Notes: generated from the sequence alone by a model not told the origin. 64,000 bases of DNA from Clostridium_S neuense (GCF_045310695.1 NZ_JBJIAA010000003.1:1-64000); one strand, 5' to 3'; positions 35,504-45,468 are shown, counted from the first letter of the stretch. Translations and numbers: made by a program.

Positions 35504-38500
35504 ATGAACAGATTAAGAAAAAAGATTACCTCAACAATAACTAGCACAGTGTTTATTTTTAGCTTTTTCTCTAGCACGGCATGTTTTAATGCAAGCAAGG
35601 TAAAAGCTCAAGTTTATCCAGAGACTACTTATGAAGCTGAGACAAGCACCAAGTACAATGTAACTACAGATAATAATCATCCAGGATATACTGGAACAGG
35701 CTTTGTGGATGGCTTTGGTGAAGTTGGTGATTACTTAGAATTTCCAGTATCAGTAGCATCAACGGGTGATTATACTTTAAGATTTAGGTATTCTAATTTT
35801 ACAGGAAAAACTAACATCAGAGAGATTTATGTTGACGGAAAATTTGTAAGCAATGCATACTTTAAGGACACGGGAAGTTGGGATACTTGGGAAACTACTG
35901 ATGTAGGAACTAATTTAACAGCTGGTAGCCATGTAGTTAAAGTTGCAGTAAATAGCAGTTCAGATGGTTTTATAAACTTAGATAATCTTGTTGTTACTAC
36001 TAAAAATGTTTCTGTAAGAAGTTTATATATGTCAAACTGGAATAACATGATGGCTATTTGGCAGGCAAGTAAATTGAGTGATAATGATACTACAAGTGGG
36101 AGCGGTCCAAGATTATCTGAAATTAGATATTCTGATAATTGGGGTGTAAATCAGATTAAGGATTATGATGGATTTTTCCGTGATGAAACAAATAGCGTAA
36201 AATATGATCAAATTCATAATTTTGATTCTGAAGCATATTATGATGAAAATGGTACATTGCACAACAATTATTTAAAGTATAATGATAAAAATTTACCTGG
36301 AATGGAAATATCAAAGGACTATGTTATGGTGCCAAACCAAAATTTAGTTGTAGTAAGGTATACTTTAAAAAATACTGGTGATAAGGATTTAACTTATAGT
36401 GTACTTGATATGCTTCATCCAAGTAATACATCTGGAGGTAGTATTTCTTCTAATTATGATTCATCTAGAAATGCTATAATTATAAATAGAAGCAATTCTG
36501 GACAACCTTATATGGCATTAGGAGCATTTACTAAACCATCCTACTATCAAGTAGCTAATGATGCTGATTCAAGTTTGCCAAGTACAACTTGTTCACCATG
36601 GTATACCTTTGACAATAATGGTACTTTAAACAATAATTCAAGTGTTACAGCTAATGATGTATCTACAGCTTTTGCACAAAAAGTAACAGTACCTAAGGGA
36701 ACTACACAAAATGCATATTTTTATGTAGCTTTGGGTTCAAGTTTAAATGATGTTCAAAATATTTGTGATACTGCTAGAAGTAACCAAGGAGATTATTGGT
36801 TTAATAATACTGCACAAAGTTATTCAAACTGGTTTAGTAGTAAAAAAGTACCTAACTATGCTGATAGTGATTTAACTTCTGTTTATAAAAGAAATCTTGT
36901 TATGATTAAGAATTCTATAAAACCAGGAACTTCAACAGATGATGGTGCAATGCCAGCCACAACTAACCCTTTAAATTATAGTTACAAAATATGGTCAAGA
37001 GATTCTGCAGTGACAGCAATGTCTTTAGATGCAGCAGGTTTTACAGATGAAGCTGCAAAGTATTGGAATTGGTTAGCAGCTAGGCAGAATGCAGATGGAA
37101 GCTTCCACACTTGTTTTAATTTGTGGGATAATACGAATGCACAATTTGTTGAGCCAGAAAATGATGCCATAGGTTTCTTCTTGATTGGCGCATATAAGCA
37201 TTACTTAGATACAGGAGATAAAACTTTCCTTAATAATATTTATAATTCTATGAAGAAAGCATCTTCTTATATAACTACTAATATGGATCAAACGACAGGA
37301 TTTGGACCAGCTGATAAGAGTATATGGGAAGAAGGAAATCAGTCTGAAGATTACACTTATACGCAAGCTGCTTATGCAGAAGGTTTAAAATGTGCTTCTA
37401 TGGTAGCTTCAACTGAAGGTGACAGTACTTTAGCAGATAATCTTAACGGTGCAGCTAGTACAATAATGACTGCAATTAATAGGGATGATACGAGTTCAGT
37501 AAAGGGACTTTGGAATGCTGCTGGTGGTTATTATGATAGATGTATAAATGCTGATGGCACAGCAAATACCATGGAAGATACTTCAACAGATATATTATTT
37601 GCACTTGGATTGATAGATGTAAATTCTTCAAGAGCGGCTAGCCATATTAACAAAATGGAAAAAGATTTAGCTGTTGATGAGTATGGTTTGCCAAGGTATG
37701 CAGGGGATACTTTCTATTACACTTCACAGTGGAGTCCTTCAGGTAATGAAGCCTTAGAAGCTTCACCATCATGGCCTCAAATGACTATGTGGGATGCAGT
37801 ATATCAAGCTTACAGTGGAAATAAAACAAAAGCATATGACATGCTTGAATGGTTTAAGCATAGGACAGGCAGTGGCTTTATGGTTACAGGAGAAGCTACT
37901 AGTAATGTCACAGAAGCACCTTTAGTTAGTACGGCTTCAGAGCCAGTTACAGCAGCATCATATATTCTTGCTAGTTTGGCTTATTCAGGCCAAAATGATA
38001 TGAGAGTATATCCATCAGAATGTAATGCTGGTTGCTATAAGTCTATCAATGTTACAAATGGGGCAAGTGATGATTGGAGTCAGTATAAATATGTGCCTTA
38101 TTATTTAGGAACACCAGAAAATGGTTCAGACACGGATATTAAAAAAGTATATATAAGTAATGATGCAAATAATATATATATAAGGGTAAATAATGCATCA
38201 GGAACACTTACTTCGGATACAACTTCAAATAATTTTCAGGTTAGTGCATACACTGAAGATTTTGCGAAGACAGCATCAACAACCACTAATTCACAGTACG
38301 GTACTGGACTTAATAGAAATATGGCGTATATGTTTACTAGAAAAAATACAGATAAAGGATATGCAAAGTATACTGTAAACAACGGACAGTGGGTTCAAAA
38401 CAAGAACATTACAAGTGTTATAGCACCACAATGGGATTCAAGTACAGGTGGAATTGAACTTGTAATACCAAGGTCAGAAATTGGTTCACCAGCTAATGAT

Positions 38501-38629
38501 GCTTGGGGTCATATAACTATAGTTTTATCAAAATATGCAAATAGCTCATGGTCTGATGAAAGCACTTTAAGGTTAAATTATAGACTTACATCAAACTCTG
38601 AAGCTTGGTTGTATGGTAATTTTGAATAA
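35504..38629 (+). CDS. Secreted GH15 glucodextranase/glucoamylase-like enzyme with CBM35
   Basis: 1041 residues. Signal peptide about 1-35 (ends KVKA-Q). CBM35 at about 43-165 (YEAETSTKYNV ... NLDNLVV), nearly the same module as in the GH66 neighbour. Then the GH15 super-sandwich domain (about 170-440) and the alpha/alpha barrel (about 450-820) with catalytic acid Glu609 in IWEEGNQSED and the likely base in GNEALEASPSWPQ. The last 190 residues (from SECNAGCYKSINV) form a beta-rich C-terminal domain as in glucodextranases. It removes glucose from non-reducing ends; the dextran context favours alpha-1,6 activity over starch, but that is inferred. Good GGGGAGG upstream of ATG 35504. The 187-base gap before it holds an inverted repeat TTGAAATTCAT / ATGAATTTCAA at about 35340-35397. 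Confidence 0.88.
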   Translation: MNRLRKKITSTITSTVFIFSFFSSTACFNASKVKAQVYPETTYEAETSTKYNVTTDNNHPGYTGTGFVDGFGEVGDYLEFPVSVASTGDYTLRFRYSNFTGKTNIREIYVDGKFVSNAYFKDTGSWDTWETTDVGTNLTAGSHVVKVAVNSSSDGFINLDNLVVTTKNVSVRSLYMSNWNNMMAIWQASKLSDNDTTSGSGPRLSEIRYSDNWGVNQIKDYDGFFRDETNSVKYDQIHNFDSEAYYDENGTLHNNYLKYNDKNLPGMEISKDYVMVPNQNLVVVRYTLKNTGDKDLTYSVLDMLHPSNTSGGSISSNYDSSRNAIIINRSNSGQPYMALGAFTKPSYYQVANDADSSLPSTTCSPWYTFDNNGTLNNNSSVTANDVSTAFAQKVTVPKGTTQNAYFYVALGSSLNDVQNICDTARSNQGDYWFNNTAQSYSNWFSSKKVPNYADSDLTSVYKRNLVMIKNSIKPGTSTDDGAMPATTNPLNYSYKIWSRDSAVTAMSLDAAGFTDEAAKYWNWLAARQNADGSFHTCFNLWDNTNAQFVEPENDAIGFFLIGAYKHYLDTGDKTFLNNIYNSMKKASSYITTNMDQTTGFGPADKSIWEEGNQSEDYTYTQAAYAEGLKCASMVASTEGDSTLADNLNGAASTIMTAINRDDTSSVKGLWNAAGGYYDRCINADGTANTMEDTSTDILFALGLIDVNSSRAASHINKMEKDLAVDEYGLPRYAGDTFYYTSQWSPSGNEALEASPSWPQMTMWDAVYQAYSGNKTKAYDMLEWFKHRTGSGFMVTGEATSNVTEAPLVSTASEPVTAASYILASLAYSGQNDMRVYPSECNAGCYKSINVTNGASDDWSQYKYVPYYLGTPENGSDTDIKKVYISNDANNIYIRVNNASGTLTSDTTSNNFQVSAYTEDFAKTASTTTNSQYGTGLNRNMAYMFTRKNTDKGYAKYTVNNGQWVQNKNITSVIAPQWDSSTGGIELVIPRSEIGSPANDAWGHITIVLSKYANSSWSDESTLRLNYRLTSNSEAWLYGNFE

Positions 38630-38679
38630 AAAAGAGGATGTAGCACTAAAAATTAATTCAATAGTAATTTAAAAATATT

Positions 38680-38940
38680 GCGAAGTAATAATGCTTCGTT
38701 GCATACACATACGTGGGGCTTGGGATGTAATCCCATTATCCTTCTAGAATAAGATAAAAGTACTTTTAATAATAAATCCTATAAATCTAAGTGGTATTTT
38801 AAGCGAGTGCTTGCCTAAGGTATAGAAGGATAATGGGCAAAGCCCAAACCTCGTATATGTGTATATTCATTGCCTTCCGAGCATAGCGAAGTAATGTTGA
38901 TTTGGGATGGTTTAAACGAAGCTTTATAGATCAAGGCAAA
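38680..38940. repeat. Family 1 repeat, copy D, truncated at the right
   Basis: 38680-38859 is almost identical to 32031-32210 and in the same orientation. Then the sequence jumps to the module seen at 32490 (GCGAAGTAATGTTGATTTGG, about 38885-38904) and stops at about 38935, so the closing arm is missing. It starts 51 bases after the GH15 stop. Confidence 0.85.
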
Positions 38941-39312
38941 TCCACATTCATTCTACTCTCTACTCTTCTTCAAATTACAGTCTATAGGAATAAATTTGGT
39001 ATTAGTAATTTAAAGCTTCCAGATTGTTTATCTATAGGAGCTTGGTACAATATAAAAATGATACGTGTAAGTATAGGGTATAATAACTCCTCAACACTGT
39101 GAGGAGTTATCAAGAAAGATCGCATAAAAAATTCGATTTTTGTTCCTAAAATATTGACATCGATACATATGGTGGGGGCTGGTGCCAACAATTAGCTTAC
39201 AGCAAGGATGTCCATTGTAATGTTGAATCTGAAGAATATCTGTTAGCAAACCCCTAGTATGATAAATAGAAAATACATACGCTTGTGAATTAGTGTGCAA
39301 GGCAAAACCATT
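38941..39312. other. Gene-free stretch between GH15 and the GH13 wall enzyme
   Basis: Holds CATTCTACTCTCTACTCTTC (inverted family-2 fragment, 38948-38967), a hairpin AACTCCTCA / TGAGGAGTT at about 39085-39108 that can end transcripts weakly from either side, and about 200 bases (39110-39312) of less AT-rich sequence with GGTGGGGGCTGGTGCCAACA. Frames there are open on the minus strand for about 69 codons but lack ribosome binding sites and resemble no family I know. Possibly a gene or IS relic. Confidence 0.35.
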
Positions 39313-42300
39313 TTATATCTTTTTCTTTTTATAAATAAACAATAATACTGTACCACTTAAAGTGATTACAAGTCCAATTTCAATTAGCAATACTGTATCT
39401 AAAGCAGAGCCTGTTTTAGGCAGAACTGCTAAAGTACTTTTAGGAACTTTGGCAGCAGATGATGATGCATTTGAGCCGGTTTTGCTAGAAGTTGGAATAG
39501 CTATAGGTGAAGTAGTATTTCCACCCGATGTTGTATTTCCGCCAGTTGTGGGATTTCCACCGGGATTGTTGCTTGGTGGAGTAGTTTTAACAGGAACGAT
39601 ATAATTTGGATTGTAAATATCCTTTAAATTTGACAAGTTAAGTCCGGCTAAATTGCAGTTGGATAAAAGTATTATACCGGATTGTGCAGGAATATTTACG
39701 GTAACCTTACCATTAGTTACAGTGTAGTGCTCTGTAGGATTAAGTGCATTTGTAAGTCTTACTCCATCTGGTACTGTAGGTACATCCAGAGTAATTGAGG
39801 TTATATTATCAGTTCTTCTGTTTACAGCAATAACTGCATGATCAGTTAAGGCATCACGAGTATAAGCTAAAACATCATTTTTGTAATCAGAAGGAACGTT
39901 TATAGGTGTTATATCTCCTGTTCTTAGTACAGAATTACTTTTTCTTATAGCAATTAAAGTTGCATACCATTCTACTAACTCTTGATTTCCTTTACCCCAT
40001 ATCATTCCACGACGATTATCAGGATCATCTGCACCAGGCATTCCAGCTTCATCTCCGTAGTAAATGCATGGAGCACCTGGATATGTCATCTGGATAAGAG
40101 GTATCATTTTCATCTTTGCTAAAGCTTCAGCAGAAGGATAATTGGCGATGGCTTTTGTGTCCTTTGTAGCTCCGTCAAAAGCAGATATTATTCTTTGTGT
40201 ATCATGGGAATCTACAAGGTTAAGCATAGCTTCAAATGCCTCTTTAGGATATTGCTCCCTCATAGTTTCAAGCTCATTCATAGCATCTACAGCACTGTAT
40301 TTAGTAGTATTGTCATCGCTAGTACCTTTAACAAAATCCATTACAGGTGTTCTGAATCTATAATTCATTACAGAATCATACATATCTCCAAGTAAATATT
40401 TTGATGCGTCAGTCCAAATTTCACCTATAATTACATTGTCGCCTTCGCTTTTAACAGCTTGTCTAAAATGTCTCCAAGTTTCATCAGAAACTTCATTTGC
40501 AACATCAAGTCTCCAGCCATCAGAACCTTGTTTTAACCAGTAGGTTGAATTAGCATCAGGTCCATCAATAATTTCATTTGCCCAGGTTGTAACATTATAT
40601 TCTGAACCATTTAAAGCTTGAATATCTGGCATTGAATCATTACCATTCCAGCCATCGTAATCATAATGTTCAGGATCTCCTGCAGCTGCTGGAACTTTTT
40701 TGTTATTTATTTTGAACCAGTCTTTATAATGTAAATCTGTTATTCCTTGAGAAGCTAAATCATCAGTTACCTTTTTCTCTGCATCACTTTGAGTTAAGCC
40801 TTTTAGATTCATTAAATCATAAACTCTAGACCAATATTGATATGCACCTATTGGTTTTCCTTTAGCCATATATTTGCCATATCTATCGAAATAAATAGAG
40901 TCATCTGATACATGATTAAATACTCCATCAAGAATTATGTGAATTCCTCTTTTATGAGCTTCGTTTGCAAGCGATACAAAGTTATCCATTGAGCCAAGTA
41001 TAGGATCTACATTTTTGTAGTCTGTTGTATCATATCTATGGTTTGATACTGATTGGCTTATAGGATTTAGATATAATACGTTTACTCCAAGGGATTGAAG
41101 GTAGTCAAGTTTTTTTTGTATTCCAATTAAATCACCACCATACATTTCATTAGACCACAGACCGTCACCTTTTGTACCCTTATAATCAGGGTTAGGTTTT
41201 CCGTCTGCTGTGAATTCTAATGTAGGGTCTTCAGGAATTGAATACCAATCGTTGTAAAATTCATAATTAGTGTTTCCACGTGAAGTTTTTTGAGCAGTAT
41301 CGTTTGAAGTATCTCCATTAAAAAATCTATCAGGGAATATTTGATACACTACTGCGTTTTTAAACCAATCAGGAGTTTTATAATTTTTATCGTATACATT
41401 CATGTCGTACAATTTTACTTTTCCAAGGTCATTAGGTGCTCCGGCTCCAAAATATCCATCATCATCACCATAAGCTTTTACATCCGAACCATTAGAGACT
41501 ATAAAGTAATATTTGTCCATTTCTATATTAGAAGGCGTATAAGTTATTGTCCATTTATCATTTCCATCTGAAAAGCTGCCATTTTGTTTCATTGGAAGTT
41601 TTTGTATTCCTTGTGGTGTTTGCAATATTAGATAGGCATTAGTTAAATCACCTTTAGCAGCTTTTATGCTGAAGGTTACTGTTGAGCCTGTAGGAACTGC
41701 TCCATAAGGAGACTTGTAATCATCAAGCTTTGAATTAAAGTACAAAGCAGAAGTGTTTATTTTTTTGTCAGATAAATCATTAAAAACTATATCTGTGTTT
41801 GGATCATAGCTTATAGTAACTACTCTATCTGAGGCTACATTTAATTCTCCAACTTGTACTTTCTTATTGGTCATTTCCAATTTTAAATCTGTATAATCTC
41901 CTTTTTTTAAAGAAATTTTTGCAGAGTAAATTCCAGTAAGGTTATCATCTTTTAGATAAGTGTTATCAGGTATTCCAGTTCCGGTGAGTTTTATATCAAG
42001 TTTTTTATAACTAGTTGAATCAACTATTAAGTGAGAATCATCGTTATACCAAAAGGTGATATCCTCAGCCGTAGGAACAGATAACTTTATATTTTCTCCA
42101 CCAGCTCTTGCATTTGCTCCATAGTTTTCAGTCCAGTTACCATTTGCTGCAACCTTATATTCATAGTCTCCGGCAGGTATATTTTTAAGTGTTAATGTAT
42201 AAATGCCATTTCCAACATAAGTCATTGTAGTTTTGCTAGATGCAGGATCCCAACTTGAACCATCAACAGGTACTTGGATACTTCCAGGTACTACAATTTT

Positions 42301-43635
42301 TCTTCCAGAGTATTTTGGAAAGTTAAAAGTTGAATTACCATTCTTGGATGTATTAGGATTTAGTGGATCCAAAACAGATTTACCATCTACAATGAATTTA
42401 TATTCATAAGAATTTGCATCATCACCAAGTCTTAGAGTAACAGACCATGTTCCATTTTGGTCTTTCATCATAGCTTTTTTATTGCTTTCCCAATTTGTAA
42501 AGTCACCAGCAAGATATACCTCTTTAGCGCTATCATTTTTATATGAAAATGTAACAGTTCCGCTATCATTTATAACAGGGCTTGTTATTTTTTGAGGAAT
42601 AGTTTTAAGTCCAAGTGCAGCGGAAACTTTATCAGCATCATTGATTGAATCATATAAAGTTTTATTTTTTGTATCACAAATAAAAACTACAAATTTTCCA
42701 CCAGCAGGTACCTTTATTGATAAATTAGTAGCACCGGCAGGTATAGAATTGTCCCATGCATAGTTTAAACAGGTTTTATATTGATAGCTGCCTTCGGGAA
42801 CAAAGGTACTGTAAATGTATTGACCATCATTATTCAATGGACTAAATTCAAAGCCCTGAAGTTTTTCGTTCCAGTTATCATTTCCTTTATTTCTTATTTC
42901 ACCTATAAGAGAAACTTCAGGAGATAAAATGCTGTTAGTGCATATGTTTAAGTCAGGATTACATACAAAAGTTACATTTTGATCTTTATCTAGAGAAAAT
43001 TTTATATTGTCAGTAATTTCTCCATTTGACCATTTATGATCGTAAGCGGTTTTATATTCATAATCTCCCTTTTTTAAAGCAAAGCTTTTTTTGTAAAAAC
43101 CATTTCCGATATAATCAAGATCATAGCTGCTGCCAGTTGTATCCCAGTCTTTTCCACCAATTTGTGCAAAATTTCCAACTAAAGTTGCCGTATTTTTAAA
43201 CTTATCTGGATTGTTTACTGAGTCATATAATGTCTTGTTTTTAAAGTCAGCCTTAAAAGTAACCTTCTCAGCTTTTGTAACATTTAATGTTTTATTTTTT
43301 CCACCTTTTTCAAAATTATCACCGTAGTTTTCATCTAAGCTTCCATTTAGAGCAATTTTGTAATTAAAGTTACCAGTTTTTTTGAAGTCAACAGTTAATT
43401 CATATAAGCCGTTTGGAAATTCTTTCATAACAAAAGCAGAATTTGTTGGATCCCAATCATTTCCCATATCCTGTGTCTTTAAAAAGTTCCCTATAAGAGT
43501 AACTGCAGAATCGGCTGGTGGCAGGTTCTCATTTTCAGCAGCTTTTATTGTTATACCTAAATTAGGTATTAAGCTGAATAAAAAGAAAAACACTGTCACA
43601 AAGCTTAAAAGTTTTGTTTTTGTAGTTCTTTTCAT
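39313..43635 (-). CDS. Cell-wall-anchored multidomain GH13 amylopullulanase/neopullulanase
   Basis: 1440 residues. Signal peptide 1-32. Then repeated X25/starch-binding-like modules (about 42-140, 150-235, 238-335 and 448-540, each with GNF or similar and DW near the start), a CBM48-like module (about 352-445, VYLAGDFTNWES), a further module to 620, a CBM34-like domain (622-735), and the GH13 barrel (755-1240): nucleophile Asp1044 in WRLDVANE, acid/base Glu1072 in GEIWTD, Asp1145 in VDSHDTQR; MYGGDLIGI and NHRYDTTDY are neopullulanase-type. A Pro/Gly/Thr/Ser linker leads to LPKTG (1405-1409), a membrane segment and KKKK, the sortase signal. Good GGGGGGA ribosome binding site. It degrades starch, pullulan or related glucan at the cell surface. 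Confidence 0.92.
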   Translation of the reverse strand: MKRTTKTKLLSFVTVFFFLFSLIPNLGITIKAAENENLPPADSAVTLIGNFLKTQDMGNDWDPTNSAFVMKEFPNGLYELTVDFKKTGNFNYKIALNGSLDENYGDNFEKGGKNKTLNVTKAEKVTFKADFKNKTLYDSVNNPDKFKNTATLVGNFAQIGGKDWDTTGSSYDLDYIGNGFYKKSFALKKGDYEYKTAYDHKWSNGEITDNIKFSLDKDQNVTFVCNPDLNICTNSILSPEVSLIGEIRNKGNDNWNEKLQGFEFSPLNNDGQYIYSTFVPEGSYQYKTCLNYAWDNSIPAGATNLSIKVPAGGKFVVFICDTKNKTLYDSINDADKVSAALGLKTIPQKITSPVINDSGTVTFSYKNDSAKEVYLAGDFTNWESNKKAMMKDQNGTWSVTLRLGDDANSYEYKFIVDGKSVLDPLNPNTSKNGNSTFNFPKYSGRKIVVPGSIQVPVDGSSWDPASSKTTMTYVGNGIYTLTLKNIPAGDYEYKVAANGNWTENYGANARAGGENIKLSVPTAEDITFWYNDDSHLIVDSTSYKKLDIKLTGTGIPDNTYLKDDNLTGIYSAKISLKKGDYTDLKLEMTNKKVQVGELNVASDRVVTISYDPNTDIVFNDLSDKKINTSALYFNSKLDDYKSPYGAVPTGSTVTFSIKAAKGDLTNAYLILQTPQGIQKLPMKQNGSFSDGNDKWTITYTPSNIEMDKYYFIVSNGSDVKAYGDDDGYFGAGAPNDLGKVKLYDMNVYDKNYKTPDWFKNAVVYQIFPDRFFNGDTSNDTAQKTSRGNTNYEFYNDWYSIPEDPTLEFTADGKPNPDYKGTKGDGLWSNEMYGGDLIGIQKKLDYLQSLGVNVLYLNPISQSVSNHRYDTTDYKNVDPILGSMDNFVSLANEAHKRGIHIILDGVFNHVSDDSIYFDRYGKYMAKGKPIGAYQYWSRVYDLMNLKGLTQSDAEKKVTDDLASQGITDLHYKDWFKINNKKVPAAAGDPEHYDYDGWNGNDSMPDIQALNGSEYNVTTWANEIIDGPDANSTYWLKQGSDGWRLDVANEVSDETWRHFRQAVKSEGDNVIIGEIWTDASKYLLGDMYDSVMNYRFRTPVMDFVKGTSDDNTTKYSAVDAMNELETMREQYPKEAFEAMLNLVDSHDTQRIISAFDGATKDTKAIANYPSAEALAKMKMIPLIQMTYPGAPCIYYGDEAGMPGADDPDNRRGMIWGKGNQELVEWYATLIAIRKSNSVLRTGDITPINVPSDYKNDVLAYTRDALTDHAVIAVNRRTDNITSITLDVPTVPDGVRLTNALNPTEHYTVTNGKVTVNIPAQSGIILLSNCNLAGLNLSNLKDIYNPNYIVPVKTTPPSNNPGGNPTTGGNTTSGGNTTSPIAIPTSSKTGSNASSSAAKVPKSTLAVLPKTGSALDTVLLIEIGLVITLSGTVLLFIYKKKKI

Positions 43636-43657
43636 TAATAAATCCCCCCTAAATTAA

Positions 43658-43731
43658 TGCAATCGATTGCACAAGTAAGTGCAAACGTTTTACTCAAATA
43701 ACATATTACACCATTTAAAGCTAATTTACAA
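43658..43731 (-). promoter_or_regulatory. Promoter, LacI-type operator and cre site of the amylopullulanase gene
   Basis: On the minus strand TTGTAA (43731-43726), 17 bases and TAATAT (43708-43703). Downstream lie AGTAAAACGTTTGCAC (43694-43679), a CG-centred operator, and TGCAATCGATTGCA (43671-43658), a perfect 14-base palindrome that fits the CcpA cre consensus TGNAANCGNTNNCA at every fixed position. Binding there would block transcription, so catabolite repression by glucose is predicted. Confidence 0.75.
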
Positions 43732-43889
43732 TAATTACATAAAAAATTTTATATTATAAATGGTATTTGCAGGACTTTTTTAGTTTATAGAAAATTTAAT
43801 ATGATAAGGCTATAGCAGTGATATAGATAGACAACTTGAAATATTAAAATTCCAAGTTGTTTATCTATAATGAAAGGGGATAAATTGAA

Positions 43890-45404
43890 ATGAAAAACAA
43901 GATTATAATTGGGAGTATAATTACATTATCAATGATATTTACGGTTAAGGTTAAAGCAGCGGTATTTAAAGACAATCAATTAGTTCAAGCCAATAAAATC
44001 TGGACAATACACTTTAATAAGGAAGTTTTTCTTGATAATTTATCAAAACAGGGAATTACAGTAGTAGATAGCAGTGGCAATAGTGTAAAGGCTACATTAA
44101 ATTTTGGAACAGATAATAAAACAGTAGTGGTAAAACCACCAGTTGGTGGGTATAAAAAAGGAAGCAAATTTAAACTAATTATTGGGAATAAGGTTCATTC
44201 TAAGGATGATAATATAAAAGAGCCAATCATAGTTAATTTTAGTATTGAGAAAGGCAATGAAGCTGAAATTGTAACATTTAAGGATGCCAATTTAGAAAAG
44301 GTTGTTCGTGATGCTATAAATAAACCTGATGGTAGCATATATAAAACGGATGTAGAGAAAATTACATCATTAGAAGCAGATGAAAAAAATATAACTTATT
44401 TAGATGGTATAGAAAACCTTATAAACCTAGAAGAGTTTTCTGCAAATGAAAATAATATAAAGGACATAGCTCCATTAAAAGAATTAACTAATTTGCAGTG
44501 GGTTTATTTGGATAAAAATCAAGTAAGCAGTGTAGGTTCTTTATCGAATTTGGCTTCTTTAAAAGCTTTGTCACTGCAAAACAATAAATTGGTTGATATA
44601 AGTGAACTTAATAATTTAAAGGAATTACGGACTTTGCACTTAAATAATAATGAAATAAATAATATAAGTCCAATAAAAAATTTGAGCAAATTAAGTGATT
44701 TATCTGTGGCTGATAACAAAATTCAAAATATAGATTCATTAAGTAGTTTGCAAAATATAGAGTACTTGGATTTATCAGGTAATTGTATAAGCAATATAGA
44801 ACCACTGACTCAATTAAATGGCCTCAAATATTTAACTTTAACAGGTAATTTTATTGACAATATAGATTGTCTAAAAAATGTTAAAAACTTAAGAACGGTG
44901 GATGGTTACTTAGTTGATGATTTAGATAAATATTTTAAACTTTACTACAAGGCTTATGAAATTATAAAGGTTCTAATTAAACCTTCTATGTCAGATTTAG
45001 AAAAAGAAAAGGCAATTCATGATTATGTTGTGTTAAATACTAAATTTGATTATGATAACTATTCAAAAAATACAGCACCCCCTCATGATTATGATGCTTA
45101 TGGAATACTTATAAATGGGACAGGAGTGTGCGAAGGATATGCAGAAACAGTTAAATTACTTCTTAATATGGCCGGAATTAATTGTGTTGTAGTATCGGGA
45201 GAAGCTAATAATGGTACATGGCAAAGTCATGCGTGGAATATAGTCAAAATAGATGGGAAGTATTATGAGCTTGATACAACCTGGGATGATTCTGTGCCAG
45301 ATATAATTGGCTATGTTAGATATGATTATTTTAATGTAAATGACAGCCAAATGGCAAAAGACCATAATTGGGATAGAAGTAAATATCCTAAATGTGATAA
45401 TTAA
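43890..45404 (+). CDS. Secreted leucine-rich-repeat protein with transglutaminase-like domain
   Basis: 504 residues with a signal peptide (1-23, ends KVKA-A). About 25-120 is an SbsA/Big_5 Ig-like domain (IWTIHFNKEVFLDN). Residues about 130-335 hold nine to ten 22-residue internalin-type repeats (pattern NLxxLxxLxLxxNxIxDIxPL). The C-terminal 160 residues form a transglutaminase-like papain fold with Cys414 (GVCEGYAE), His447 (SHAWNIV) and Asp462 (ELDTTWDD). Such bacterial domains act as proteases or crosslinkers on the surface; no substrate can be named. No LPXTG or surface repeat, so it is probably released. RBS GAAAGGGG; a strong hairpin terminator follows. Confidence 0.85.
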   Translation: MKNKIIIGSIITLSMIFTVKVKAAVFKDNQLVQANKIWTIHFNKEVFLDNLSKQGITVVDSSGNSVKATLNFGTDNKTVVVKPPVGGYKKGSKFKLIIGNKVHSKDDNIKEPIIVNFSIEKGNEAEIVTFKDANLEKVVRDAINKPDGSIYKTDVEKITSLEADEKNITYLDGIENLINLEEFSANENNIKDIAPLKELTNLQWVYLDKNQVSSVGSLSNLASLKALSLQNNKLVDISELNNLKELRTLHLNNNEINNISPIKNLSKLSDLSVADNKIQNIDSLSSLQNIEYLDLSGNCISNIEPLTQLNGLKYLTLTGNFIDNIDCLKNVKNLRTVDGYLVDDLDKYFKLYYKAYEIIKVLIKPSMSDLEKEKAIHDYVVLNTKFDYDNYSKNTAPPHDYDAYGILINGTGVCEGYAETVKLLLNMAGINCVVVSGEANNGTWQSHAWNIVKIDGKYYELDTTWDDSVPDIIGYVRYDYFNVNDSQMAKDHNWDRSKYPKCDN

Positions 45405-45423
45405 TAATTGGCAAAAAACAACA

Positions 45424-45468
45424 AAACTTATAAAAGGTCAGTATATACTGCTTTTTATAAGTTTTTAT
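45424..45468 (+). terminator. Intrinsic terminator of the LRR gene
   Basis: Stem AAACTTATAAAA / TTTTTATAAGTTT with an inner pair CAGTATATACTG and a final T-run. Confidence 0.8.

Noticed and set aside
39362..39604. 80-codon plus-strand frame opposite the linker and LPXTG region
   Set aside because: It is the mirror of low-complexity Gly/Thr/Ser codons of the GH13 enzyme, without a ribosome binding site.
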